Numbered from the stretch's first letter, positions 15,285 through 22,888 are shown. The stretch is DNA of 32,589 nucleotides from Lachnospiraceae bacterium (GCA_014239155.1 JAAZZQ010000082.1:1-32589), one strand, 5' to 3'. Notes: generated by a model from the sequence alone, not told the origin. Numbers and translations are program-made.

Positions 15285-15451
15285 TTAATTTACGATACGA
15301 GACGCTTTTGACCTTTTTCCGACAGGTTTTGCATTTTTATCATAATAATAATCAACTTTTTGTTTGTATAATTCGGATTTATTATATGATAATGGTCTAC
15401 TGCTTCAAATCCGTTTGCACCAAGTGGATTGTTGCGTAATGTTCCTGCTGC
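15285..15451 (-). pseudogene. C-terminal tail of a polymorphic (secreted) toxin, frameshifted
   Basis: On the minus strand one frame reads AGTLRNNPLGANGFEAVDHY H. After a register change near 15385 a second frame reads KQKVDYYYDKNAKPVGKRSK ASRIVN, stop at 15285-15287. A glycine-rich GANGFEAVDHYH segment followed by DYYYDKNxxPVGKxSKAS closely resembles the extreme C-terminus of secreted polymorphic toxins in gut Firmicutes. Nothing of the long N-terminal part remains. Confidence 0.5.
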
Positions 15452-15483
15452 TTATCTTACACCATGTACTGAACGACAAATAG

Positions 15484-15620
15484 CTGGCGACTATCGGAAA
15501 AGGGCGTTATACAGCATTCCGTATTGTGCAAACAGTACTTGCACTATTGATTGCCGGCTGTATGCTCGGTTCTATGGTAAGTGGAATATTTTTGTCGCAG
15601 ACGGTTTTTCTTCCCTTTCA
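15484..15620 (+). pseudogene. Scrap of an integral membrane protein
   Basis: After TAG 15481 the frame reads LATIGKGRYTAFRIVQTVLA then LLIAGCMLGSMVSGIFLSQT, a basic stretch followed by a good membrane helix, then loses meaning near 15620 where the opposite-strand methyltransferase fragment begins. No start codon. The family is not recognised. Confidence 0.3.
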
Positions 15621-15629
15621 TCTTACAGG

Positions 15630-15824
15630 TGACTGGGCAAATGCCCGCCCATTAGCACACGTTCCGACAGCTACTTCTAGTACAATATCTGTCTTGGTGA
15701 GACTGGTGGCTACCACGATATAATCAAGATATTCCTTTTTTGTGAAATTGACCGTTTTGCTGTCAAAATTCGAGGCTTGTACTGTAAAGGAACGGCGAAT
15801 AGTTTCTATGTTTTTTGGCATCAT
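15630..15824 (-). pseudogene. Class I SAM-dependent methyltransferase, N-terminal fragment
   Basis: Starts MMPKNIETIRRSFTVQASNF and contains EYLDYIVVATSLTKTDIVLE then VAVGTCANGRAFA, the SAM-binding motif I region (VLEVAVGTC). About 60 of roughly 200-250 residues remain; it is cut where it meets the membrane-protein scrap. Its ATG overlaps the stop of ogt by four bases, so it was the third gene of the glycosylase-ogt operon. Confidence 0.7.
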
Positions 15825-16354
15825 AATGCTGTTCCTTTTGTTGGGGTAAAAAATGTACTCATATCGTTTTTTTCCAAAGTCAGCAGTTTTACTTTCTTGT
15901 CGATTCCTCCGGCGTATCCTGTCAGGCTTCCATTTGTCCCAACTACTCTGTGGCAGGGAACGACAATGGAGATTTCATTGTGTCCTACCGCGCCACCCAC
16001 TGCCTGTGCAGACATTCTGGAAATCCCTTTCTGCTTTGCGATCTCCTTTGCAATTTCTCCATAAGTGACGGTTTTTCCGTAGGGTATTTTTTGCAGGAGT
16101 TTCCAGACGGAAAGCTGGAACGGTGTACCGATCATATGGATAGGCGGCAGGGAACTTGGCTCTTTGCCCGAAAAATAAACGGTCAGCCATTCTTTTGTCT
16201 GTTTAAGGATAGGCGTGTCCTTCTCTTCATGTTCAGGGTCAAGGTGGTCTGCATAATATTTTTCCCCGTCAAACCACAGCCCAGTCAGTCCGGCATTGTC
16301 AGCAGCGAGTAAAATACCGCCAATAGGTGACTGATAGTGTGTTATGTATTGCAT
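15821..16354 (-). CDS. ogt: Methylated-DNA-protein cysteine methyltransferase
   Basis: 177 residues from ATG 16354 with AGGAG 8 bases upstream; the open frame extends further left into the preceding gene and is not used. The active-site motif VVPCHRVVGTNG places the acceptor cysteine at residue 134, preceded by the helix-turn-helix SRMSAQAVGGAVGHN (about 112-126). GTPFQLSVWKLLQKIPYGKT (about 76-95) is the conserved domain start. The enzyme transfers alkyl groups from O6-alkylguanine to itself in one suicide step. It starts two bases after the glycosylase gene, forming an alkylation-repair operon. Confidence 0.93.
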   Translation of the reverse strand: MQYITHYQSPIGGILLAADNAGLTGLWFDGEKYYADHLDPEHEEKDTPILKQTKEWLTVYFSGKEPSSLPPIHMIGTPFQLSVWKLLQKIPYGKTVTYGEIAKEIAKQKGISRMSAQAVGGAVGHNEISIVVPCHRVVGTNGSLTGYAGGIDKKVKLLTLEKNDMSTFFTPTKGTAL

Positions 16355-16356
16355 TT

Positions 16357-17096
16357 CTAATCTCCTTTCGTTACCTTTTTCTTTTTTCCTTTCGTGGCAT
16401 AATCTTTCATGTCCGGTACCGCGCCGCCCGCAACTGCCCAAAAATACAGACTGGCAACGCTGCAATATAAACTGAACCGTCTGCGGTACTTTTCAAATAA
16501 TTTGCGATCTATTTTTCTGTGATGATAAACCATGCGAAGCCCACGCTGTATTGCCAGATCGTCAAAACTGAAAATATCGGGGCGTTCAAGACAAAACAGC
16601 AAAATCATTTCAGCAGTCCATACGCCGATTCCTTTTAAGGCAGAAAGTTTTGAAACACCCTGCAAATCAAATTCACCGCATTGCACTTTTCTTGCAAAAT
16701 CCGTGATATATTCTGCTTTGCGGAAAGTCATACCGAAAGACTGTAATCTGGGAATACCCGCAGATAAGATACTGTTGGCGTTTATTCCCGCGGGCAAAGA
16801 GCCAAGTGGCTGCTTGCAGGCATTTGGTGACTGCTGCGAGGGTCCAAGCTCCTGCTGCTTCGCTGCGGAGGCTTGGGCTTCTCCGAAACATTCACGCATT
16901 CGCTGCCATATGGTAACCTGCGCTTTGGTGGAAATTTGCTGTCCTATAATGTGGTGTATGACAGCGGAAAACAAGTCAGGGTCAATTTCACGTTCAATGT
17001 GACCAATTTTATCAATGACTTCTGCTAAAGCCTTGTCCTTGCTTTTCAAATAATCTGTTTCTTTTTGACATAGGTTCAGCCATATCTGAAATACAA
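16357..17096 (-). pseudogene. AlkA-like DNA-3-methyladenine glycosylase (HhH-GPD), start frameshifted
   Basis: HhH-GPD fold: HHIIGQQISTKAQVTIWQRM, LSALKGIGVWTAEMILLFCL (helix-hairpin-helix) and IFSFDDLAIQRGLRM with the catalytic aspartate, then a basic tail. It removes alkylated bases by base excision. GGGGAGG at 17104-17110 is followed 7 bases later by TTG 17096, which reads L-YFRYG as in homologues (MYFxYG) but hits TGA at once. The working frame is entered only through an unsupported ATG at 17130. One or two lost bases near 17080 would explain this. It also carries about 32 extra residues rich in Q, S, A and P (16789-16885). Probably inactive or poorly expressed. Confidence 0.75.
16789..16885. 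repeat. In-frame palindromic insertion within the glycosylase gene
   Basis: CCAAGCTCC (16844-16852) faces GGAGGCTTGG (16867-16876), a 9-bp stem with one bulge. A weaker pair, CCAAGTG (16802-16808) and CATTTGG (16821-16827), lies beside it. The block adds about 32 residues between the helix WQRMRECFG and ILSAGIPRLQSFGM, where relatives have a short turn. It is more GC-rich than its surroundings and keeps the frame. Confidence 0.5.
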
Positions 17097-17130
17097 TTCT
17101 GCACCTCCCCTGTCGAAAGCGGCTTGACAT

Positions 17131-17446
17131 CTTTTTATGTTTTCACTATAATTTTATCACATAAAAAGACGGAATAATATTAAAAAACGTTAAAAATTAT
17201 CAATATATTTTCAAATGAAATGATGTATATACATGAAAAATAAAAAAGAAAAATACCTCAATTTGAGGGAGCATTTTTATCAACAAAGATATGATGCATT
17301 ATGTCTAACGCACGGGCGAATGCCACTATAACAGTTAGTAGACAGTGTTGTGGAGAATAAACAGTTTTTGTTTTTTCATTTAACCTTACAGATAATATCC
17401 TATCAATATCTAATGAAGTATCAATGAAAAAGGATAACGCTTCCCA
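17131..17446. other. AT-rich intergenic region
   Basis: No gene. It holds only the palindrome at 17256-17268 and a promoter-like stretch at its right end. Confidence 0.5.
17256..17277 (+). terminator. Short palindrome with T-rich tail
   Basis: CCTCAA-T-TTGAGG (17256-17268) is followed by GAGCATTTTT. The stem is only 6 bp, and no plus-strand gene ends close by, so its role is unclear. Confidence 0.35.
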
Positions 17447-17475
17447 TTTTCATACGCCCTGATTTGTGTTATAAT
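17447..17475 (+). promoter_or_regulatory. Promoter with extended -10
   Basis: TTTTCA (17447-17452), 17-base spacer ending TG-T, TATAAT (17470-17475). It precedes the GNAT remnant and the TIGR04076 gene, so it probably transcribes the latter. Confidence 0.6.
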
Positions 17476-17510
17476 CAAATAAGCGATTTTGATGAGATTT
17501 GGAGAGATAT

Positions 17511-17627
17511 ATGAATACACCGCGTCTGGAAACCGAAAGGTTTGTTAAAATGGTTGATAAAGATTGCGGGAAATCTGACCTGTCAAAATCTAGCATAGTA
17601 CCTTATATTTATAGAAAGAGAGATTGA
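17511..17627 (+). pseudogene. Start of a GNAT acetyltransferase gene, rest deleted
   Basis: GGAGAG precedes ATG 17511. The 38-codon frame starts MNTPRLETERFV, the standard opening of RimJ-type GNATs (xTxRLxxR), and then runs into unrelated residues ending RKRD-stop two bases before the next gene. Only the first dozen residues are GNAT-like, so a deletion probably joined this start to the leader of the following gene. Confidence 0.5.
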
Positions 17628-17629
17628 AA

Positions 17630-18049
17630 ATGGAGTATAGAGTAAAAGTTACAGTGTTGGACAAAAAGTTGTTTCCAGAATTACAGGCAAAGTATTGTGC
17701 TGTACCAGATAGCGGTAAGTGTCCCTGCTACAATGTGGGAGACGAGTTTCTATTTTACCGGAATGGCGAACGTGATGATTATTGGCACATGGGAGCAGGA
17801 ACACTGGTAAAAAATGGTCAGCCCGATGATGGAGTGTTGTTTTCTCCTGGAACGATGCATTGTGGAACAGAGGGTGTTCCATTCTGTTCGGAAGCATGGG
17901 ATGCTATTAGCAGATATATTTATGCCGCACTTCAGGGTGGGGCAATCATGCATGGCTGGATGAATGATGACAGAGTTATGATTGCTTGTTGCAATGATGG
18001 TACAAGACCAGTCGTTTTTAAAATTGAAAGAATAGATATTGACAACTGA
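17630..18049 (+). CDS. TIGR04076 family protein
   Basis: 139 residues from ATG 17630 (MEYRVKVTVLDKKLFPELQA; AGAGAG site upstream). A CPCYNVGDEF segment at about 31-40 and CSEAWDAISRYIYAALQGG at about 85-103 are signatures of TIGR04076, a small conserved protein of unknown function common in anaerobes. The conserved cysteines (about residues 31, 33, 77, 85 and near the C-terminus) suggest metal binding or redox sensitivity, but no activity is established. It appears intact. Confidence 0.8.
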   Translation: MEYRVKVTVLDKKLFPELQAKYCAVPDSGKCPCYNVGDEFLFYRNGERDDYWHMGAGTLVKNGQPDDGVLFSPGTMHCGTEGVPFCSEAWDAISRYIYAALQGGAIMHGWMNDDRVMIACCNDGTRPVVFKIERIDIDN

Positions 18050-18125
18050 TAAAATTTATTTTTGTTGGTGACAGCTATGAATTATTGAATGAAAATACAG
18101 ATAGGGGTGTTATACTGTCTTTTAT

Positions 18126-18554
18126 TCAGCATGGTTTCATGATTTGTCCCAGATTATAATAAAATTCCTGATGTTCATCGTCTACCCTTGAGGGATTAAA
18201 CGCTACCCACTGCCTATCAGATAATATTTCATATTCTCCATATTGAGGCTTATTCAAATTACGTCCCTTCACACGGACAGGAAGTATACAGTCATGCTGG
18301 CAGTACGGCAACGGGTCATCCACTTCAATCCAGCCTCGCTCGTCCAATTCACCGTCAAATTCTGCCACTGCGGTTTCTAAATCTTCACTATAAGAATCAT
18401 AACTGCTAAATACTGCATTTCTGTCCGTATAATAGTATGTGTAAACTCCTGTTCCAGGAATTTCATGTATCATTACCTTATAAACGGTTTTGTATTGGTT
18501 ACATAAATAAGGTTCTTTTAAAAAGCCATACATACGCATCTCTTTCACCACCAT
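18126..18554 (-). CDS. Hypothetical protein
   Basis: 142 residues, acidic, without membrane helices or a signal peptide. KVMIHEIPGTGVYTYYYTDR (about 27-46), then an acidic stretch WIEVDDPLPYCQHDCILPVR (about 76-95) and WVAFNPSRVDDEHQEFYYN near the C-terminus. The CQHDC pair might bind metal. I do not recognise the family. It stands alone between a plus-strand gene and the DUF4143 ATPase. Start at ATG 18554, with no strong ribosome site visible. Confidence 0.6.
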   Translation of the reverse strand: MVVKEMRMYGFLKEPYLCNQYKTVYKVMIHEIPGTGVYTYYYTDRNAVFSSYDSYSEDLETAVAEFDGELDERGWIEVDDPLPYCQHDCILPVRVKGRNLNKPQYGEYEILSDRQWVAFNPSRVDDEHQEFYYNLGQIMKPC

Positions 18555-18725
18555 AACTTCTGTTTTTTACTGGTACACAATCTCCAAATATTTCTTAAAA
18601 GACAATTTGTTATGAATAAATATAAGATTTCAGCACTTGAATTCATAAAAAAGAATATTTATGCAATATATCGTTATTAATATATCTTTTTGAAAAAAGT
18701 TGCAAATTGGTGTGTGATTAGACAA
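18555..18725. other. AT-rich intergenic
   Basis: No gene or clear regulatory structure seen. Confidence 0.4.
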
Positions 18726-20084
18726 TTAAAAATGAAATTTCGATATACCATATATAGGAATGGTTATGACATTATCCTTGATTCCCCCATACGTATTGCC
18801 TTTTACAAAAAGAACAACATCCACCTTCCTTTTCTCAAGAACTTCCTGAATGGTTTTGCTGTTTTTCTTTCCGGCTTTTACTTCAATGGCATATGTTTTA
18901 CGAGAGTGCATTGTTTTCACAAAGAAATCGATTTCACCGTTACCCAGTGTCGCAAATGCCGGTGTTTCCAGCGCAAGTTCGCTTGGATGACCCAGTCTCT
19001 TTTTTAAATCCAAGAACACAAAGTTTTCACTGATAATGCCTGCCATTTCTCCTTCAGAACAGCCTATATGTCCCAGATAAAAATTTGCAACGCCCAGATC
19101 CATAAAATAGCACCTTGCTTTTGCCTTAAAATCCAAAATACTACACTCAGGAATTTTACCAGCAAAACCAATAATCCCGGAGCTGTAAAGCCAGTCAATT
19201 GCCCTGTTTATAGAAGATTTGCTGATATTACTAGAATAATCCTTAACAACAATGTTTTGCAGCTCTTCACTGAAACTGTCTTTTTCAAATCCTTTCTTTT
19301 CTTTCACCAATATTCGAGCCACACACGAAAATATATTCTGGTATACTGCAGCATCCAGAATGTCATCAAAGTAGCGCTTGCTTTCTTGGATGAAAAGATT
19401 AATGATCTTTAAAAGAATTTTCTCGCAATTGGGCAGAGAATGACTGTTCATATATTCCACTACTACTGCAGGATACCCCCCTATTGTGGTATAGGTCTGA
19501 TACAGTTTTCTTAATTTATGATGAATCTCTTCATCGCTATCGCCATATAGATCCAATTTTTCATACAGATCGTACTGGTTCATAGCAGTAAGAAACTCTT
19601 CAAAATTAAGTGTCAGTACTTCTATTGTGTCCAGATCCCCTGCTGAGAATTTAAACGCTTTGTTTAATACCCTTCCCAAATAACTTCCAGTTATAATAAA
19701 GTCACTTTCCAGCATTCTCGTAAACTCACGGATACGGTTGTATATCGCTGGTGATTCCTGAATCTCATCAATGATGACCACAGTATCAGGCGTGTCTTCA
19801 AAATCTGGGCGGTATCGCTTTATTAATTCAAAGACAGGGTTTTCACAATGCAGTCCTTTCTTCATTTCCGTGCGCAGATCATCATACAACTCCAAAAATA
19901 ACTCTCCCGAAAGCTCCAACAAATTGACATATATTTTGTGCTTATATTGTTCGTCTGCAAATTTATTTACAATGTATGTCTTTCCTACCTGGCGCGCACC
20001 GGATACCTCCAATGTGGAATGTCCAGATTGTTGCTTCCAGTCTAGCATTTGGTCATAAACCTGTCTTTTTAAATAATGTTCCAT
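18726..20084 (-). CDS. AAA ATPase with DUF4143 and PD-(D/E)XK-like domain
   Basis: 452 residues. Walker A GARQVGKT at 29-36, Walker B VVIIDEIQE at 102-110 and a sensor-like DFIITGSYLGRVL (about 128-140). The middle has a winged-helix-like region (SISKSSINRAIDWLYSSGII type). The C-terminus has GEIDFFVKT ... YAIEVKAGKK, a PD-(D/E)XK nuclease signature (D in GEIDF; ExK in IEVKAG). This large family is common and variable in anaerobes; roles in defence or toxin-like stress have been proposed but not settled. It stands alone and is controlled by its own dyad promoter. Confidence 0.88.
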   Translation of the reverse strand: MEHYLKRQVYDQMLDWKQQSGHSTLEVSGARQVGKTYIVNKFADEQYKHKIYVNLLELSGELFLELYDDLRTEMKKGLHCENPVFELIKRYRPDFEDTPDTVVIIDEIQESPAIYNRIREFTRMLESDFIITGSYLGRVLNKAFKFSAGDLDTIEVLTLNFEEFLTAMNQYDLYEKLDLYGDSDEEIHHKLRKLYQTYTTIGGYPAVVVEYMNSHSLPNCEKILLKIINLFIQESKRYFDDILDAAVYQNIFSCVARILVKEKKGFEKDSFSEELQNIVVKDYSSNISKSSINRAIDWLYSSGIIGFAGKIPECSILDFKAKARCYFMDLGVANFYLGHIGCSEGEMAGIISENFVFLDLKKRLGHPSELALETPAFATLGNGEIDFFVKTMHSRKTYAIEVKAGKKNSKTIQEVLEKRKVDVVLFVKGNTYGGIKDNVITIPIYGISKFHF

Positions 20085-20118
20085 GTTTTACCTCGCTTTT
20101 ATGGAATATCAGCCACTT

Positions 20119-20168
20119 TTTTATCATTATAGCAAATAATACTTTCATTTCCAACTATAATGATAAAA
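20119..20168 (-). promoter_or_regulatory. Promoter of the DUF4143 ATPase with 14-bp inverted repeat
   Basis: Arms TTTTATCATTATAG (20119-20132) and CTATAATGATAAAA (20155-20168) are perfect and 22 bases apart. On the minus strand TTGGAA, a 17-base spacer and TATAAT fit between and into them, one arm covering the -10 and the other preceding the -35. It reads as a repressor or autoregulator operator. Confidence 0.8.
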
Positions 20169-20211
20169 GCTTCCATTCATAAAAAAACAAGGCTTTCGGT
20201 TACATCAAATG

Positions 20212-20256
20212 TTTCGGAAGTTACAGTTCAGTTTTGCCGAACTGTAACTTCCGAAA
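20212..20256. terminator. Perfect 18-bp hairpin
   Basis: TTTCGGAAGTTACAGTTC (20212-20229) pairs with 20239-20256 across 9 bases. It lies just after the minus-strand gene ending at 20284. No long U-run follows on the minus strand, but the stem is strong enough to end transcription. Confidence 0.65.
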
Positions 20257-20283
20257 ACCCTGATTTTTACTTTGCTACTTCTA

Positions 20284-20652
20284 TTAATTCAATCCCTTTG
20301 TCAAAGGAATCAGCATAAGCAATACTACAATGCCAGTCACGCCGATTATAATTCCAATCATCATCTTGGAGAATACCATGCACAGGCTCATTCCCACACC
20401 CAAAAGCAATGCGCCAAACACGCCCAGCAGGATAGAGCCAACTGTCTTTCCACTTAACTGAACAGGGGCTTTTCCCTCCATTTTTCTCCAAATAACAACG
20501 GTGGCAAATAACACCACAAGGCCAACCACTCCGCAAATGATCCCCTGTGTCCTCATACCCCATTCCGGCAAAAGTGCCATGCACATACCCAGTGCAAAAA
20601 ATACCCCGCCAATCACTCCAAGAATCAATGCTACAAAATTGCTTTTTTTCAT
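20284..20652 (-). CDS. Four-helix integral membrane protein
   Basis: 122 residues from ATG 20652 (MKKSNFVALILGVIGGVFFA); GGCAGG lies upstream. The open frame starts 11 codons earlier without a ribosome site. Four hydrophobic helices in two similar pairs: FVALILGVIGGVFFALGMCM, GIICGVVGLVVLFATVVIW, GSILLGVFGALLLGVGMSLC and IGIIIGVTGIVVLLMLIPL. Each pair starts with an xLGVxG motif, so the protein looks like an internal duplication. No enzyme motifs. It lies 71 bases after the 86-residue repeat protein and is probably in the same operon, under the shared two-component box at 21040-21068. Confidence 0.78.
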   Translation of the reverse strand: MKKSNFVALILGVIGGVFFALGMCMALLPEWGMRTQGIICGVVGLVVLFATVVIWRKMEGKAPVQLSGKTVGSILLGVFGALLLGVGMSLCMVFSKMMIGIIIGVTGIVVLLMLIPLTKGLN

Positions 20653-20723
20653 TTTCTGATACCTGCCTTTCTCTCTAACCATCACTTTTATCGTGATCTC
20701 TGGTCTTTCATGTTTTCGATTAC

Positions 20724-20984
20724 TTATTCCTGCCCTTTTTCTGCACTTGTTTCTTCACGTGTACTTTGTGGGGGAGACAGACGCGCTTTTGCCTCCTCTA
20801 CAGTTTCTCCTTCATGTGTCAGATAGCGGTCAATAAAAGCATTCTCTATTTTCCGATACTCTCCAACCACCGTGGTCTCGATTTTTTTGTAACTGCCGAC
20901 CACAGTTTCTTCAATTTTCTTGTAGCTGCCTGTTACTGCACCAGCAATTTTTTCATTTACCTTTACAATTTTTGATTTTGCCAT
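20724..20984 (-). CDS. Small amphipathic protein of 11-residue repeats
   Basis: 86 residues. From residue 16 it consists of 11-residue units: AVTGSYKKIEE, TVVGSYKKIET, TVVGEYRKIEN and the weaker AFIDRYLTHEG. The first two full units are nearly identical also at DNA level. Such 11-mers favour an 11/3 amphipathic helix, as in proteins that lie on membranes or coil together (inference). The C-terminal 25 residues are acidic and probably disordered. There is no signal peptide. A GGAAGG ribosome site lies just upstream. Homologues in Clostridia are usually called hypothetical. It is the first gene of the operon driven by the 29-bp box. Confidence 0.8.
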   Translation of the reverse strand: MAKSKIVKVNEKIAGAVTGSYKKIEETVVGSYKKIETTVVGEYRKIENAFIDRYLTHEGETVEEAKARLSPPQSTREETSAEKGQE

Positions 20985-21016
20985 TTTTCTACCTTCCTTT
21001 CCCTGACTGTTCGCTG

Positions 21017-21068
21017 TTTATAAAGTTATCTTACAACCGAATTGTTTACAGATTGCTTAAATTTTGTT
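21017..21068 (-). promoter_or_regulatory. Two-component box B and -10 for the repeat-protein operon
   Basis: On the minus strand 21068-21040 contains three 11-bp-phased units (AACAAAATTTA, AGCAATCTGTA, AACAATT), then 17 bases, then TATAAA (21022-21017). It matches box A upstream of the sensor operon at 24 of 29 positions with the same distance to the -10. There is no recognisable -35. Confidence 0.75.
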
Positions 21069-21119
21069 TGAGAAATGTTAATTTGAAAGATTTTGTAATT
21101 TTAATTTTCTACTTTATTT

Positions 21120-21150
21120 AGCGTTCCAGAGCCCAAAATAACGCTTTTTT
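21120..21150 (+). terminator. Weak terminator-like hairpin
   Basis: AGCGTT (21120-21125) and AACGCT (21140-21145) followed by TTTTT. No plus-strand gene precedes it; possibly a relic. Confidence 0.3.
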
Positions 21151-21187
21151 CTGTATTGTATTTAAATTTTGTTTCTGAAATATGAAA

Positions 21188-21215
21188 AACCGCCGGAAAT
21201 CAAAACCCGGCGGTT
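21188..21215 (-). terminator. Rho-independent terminator of the two-component operon
   Basis: AACCGCCGG (21188-21196) pairs with CCGGCGGTT (21207-21215). Read on the minus strand the stem is followed by TTTTTC. It lies 75 bases after the last gene of the operon. Confidence 0.85.
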
Positions 21216-21288
21216 ACATAGCGGTCATTCTTTCTTTATCAGAGAATGCGAAGTATTCCCTGAATCAAGCACACAGGTGCTCGCTTTT

Positions 21289-21804
21289 TTACAGCAGCTT
21301 TTCTGCCTGTTCACACACTTGATATGCTTCCTCATATTTATTTTCTATTAACGGGGCAACTTTTTTAACCTGCCGCCGCCTGGCTCCTTTATATCCAAAA
21401 TAAGCTGCTCCCCACAGAATAAAACCGGGGACCGCAAGGACAATACTCAGCCAGATGACAGGCGGAGTCGCTGTAATGGCAAAAACAGAACCAGCCATAA
21501 ACGCACAACCCGTCAATCCACAGGTCAGGGATACCATTGTGGGGACTGACTGTTTGGATTTTTCCAGCGCCCTTACTTCGTCCATGCATGCCTCATAATG
21601 ACGCTGGAGCCGTGTAAGCTCCATTTTATTCAAAATACTCCGTTCCCGCTTAAAATGTATTGTTACATTTCCCATGCTTTTTTCCATCTGCACATTTTCG
21701 TCCAGTTTCCATCCAAAGTTCTCATAACCATCCATGTACTGCGAGAGCAGGTCTTCATTCACCGTAACTTTAAAATAGTCATAACCACCCTTTTTTTCAT
21801 TCAT
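21289..21804 (-). CDS. Two-helix membrane protein in the two-component operon
   Basis: 171 residues. A soluble N-terminal 90 residues (MNEKKGGYDYFKVTVNEDLL; VTIHFKRERSILNKMELTRL) is followed by two membrane helices (MVSLTCGLTGCAFMAGSVFA, WLSIVLAVPGFILWGAAYFG) and a basic-acidic helix at the C-terminus. No enzyme motif. Its start overlaps the end of the kinase gene by 8 bases, so expression is coupled. It probably works with the kinase or is the system's output. The family is not recognised beyond being a recurrent partner of such operons. Confidence 0.8.
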   Translation of the reverse strand: MNEKKGGYDYFKVTVNEDLLSQYMDGYENFGWKLDENVQMEKSMGNVTIHFKRERSILNKMELTRLQRHYEACMDEVRALEKSKQSVPTMVSLTCGLTGCAFMAGSVFAITATPPVIWLSIVLAVPGFILWGAAYFGYKGARRRQVKKVAPLIENKYEEAYQVCEQAEKLL

Positions 21805-22888
21805 CAGACCCTGATACCTCCTTTTTGTGTTTCGGAATGATTACAGTAAAAATACTGCCCTTGCCTGGTTCGCTTATTACTTCAATCTCAAATCCATTAA
21901 GCTGTAGGATACGCAAGGCCAATGCCAGACCAAGCCCATTTCCCGCCGTTGCATGGGAAGTATCTCCCTGATAGAATTTTTCAAAAATATGCTTTTTTGT
22001 TTCCTCTGTCATGCCACAGCCAGTATCTTTGATAGAAATTCGTATTTCATGTTCGTCTGAGGTTTCCGTTAAGGAAATGCACCCACCCTGCTCCGTAAAC
22101 TTGACTGCATTGGAAAGCAGATTATTCCACACCAGCTCCATAAGTTCCGAATCTGCAGTGATCGTCACGGAATCTTCCATATCCGCTTCAAATTCCAGCC
22201 CCTGCTTTTCCCATGCTTCTTCATGAAGCAAGGCACATTCCGCAAGCTGCGCACACAGATCATAATCCGTTCTTTCAGGGAGAATGGATTGTTTTTCTAA
22301 CTTATTCAGCTTTAAAAGATTACTGATCAGTCCTGCAAGCCGTTTTGATGACCAATAGATTGTTTCCGCATATCCTTTCTGCTTTTCTGACAATTCCTCC
22401 CTGCATAGCAATTCAGCATTATTCTGGATTACAGCAAGGGGAGTCTTGATCTCATGGGACACATTGGAGAAAAAATCCGTTTTCAGTGTTTCTATGCTGC
22501 CAAGCTCCCCAACCATCTTATTGAAATCTTCCAGCATAATATCAAGGTAATCCAGTTTGTCAGAAGTGTGAAGTGGTGGGATATAAACAGAAAAGTCCCC
22601 TTCAGATACTTTTTTTGCGGCTTCTGCCAGCCGGTGCATTGGTTCTTCATAAGTCCGACGTATCTGCTGTCTTGTAAAGATTGTCAGCCCCGCAGCAACT
22701 GCCATCCAGTACAATATAGGAATAACCGTCTGAACCAGTCCACCCCATCCTCGCTTTTCCATTCCCACAAGAAGCCCTGTATGGATCCCCGCCATCAAAA
22801 ACAGCACCACAAGATATACAATAAAAAGTGATGGCGGAAACCTGCTATCCCTAACAGTTTTTTCAGAAATTTTTCTCCTTTTTCCCAT
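21797..22888 (-). CDS. Sensor histidine kinase
   Basis: 363 residues from ATG 22888, 7 bases after the regulator gene; GGAAGGG upstream. Longer open frame to 22963 lies inside the regulator gene and is not used. Two membrane helices (about 21-41 and 51-71) with only a 10-residue loop outside, so it probably senses something within the membrane or via a partner. HAMP-like linker (about 75-125), H-box SNVSHEIKTP with His145, N-box ELVWNNLLSNAVKF, G1 KDTGCGM and G2 GNGLGLAL. It is an intramembrane-type kinase as used for cell-envelope stress; the polytopic protein of the same operon is a likely sensing partner (inference). Confidence 0.92.
   Translation of the reverse strand: MGKRRKISEKTVRDSRFPPSLFIVYLVVLFLMAGIHTGLLVGMEKRGWGGLVQTVIPILYWMAVAAGLTIFTRQQIRRTYEEPMHRLAEAAKKVSEGDFSVYIPPLHTSDKLDYLDIMLEDFNKMVGELGSIETLKTDFFSNVSHEIKTPLAVIQNNAELLCREELSEKQKGYAETIYWSSKRLAGLISNLLKLNKLEKQSILPERTDYDLCAQLAECALLHEEAWEKQGLEFEADMEDSVTITADSELMELVWNNLLSNAVKFTEQGGCISLTETSDEHEIRISIKDTGCGMTEETKKHIFEKFYQGDTSHATAGNGLGLALALRILQLNGFEIEVISEPGKGSIFTVIIPKHKKEVSGSDE

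Noticed and set aside
15777..16312. Several plus-strand open frames over ogt
   Set aside because: All are antisense shadows of the ogt gene, whose PCHRV active site proves the other strand.
16532..17002. 156-residue plus-strand open frame
   Set aside because: Antisense shadow of the HhH-GPD glycosylase with no ribosome site.
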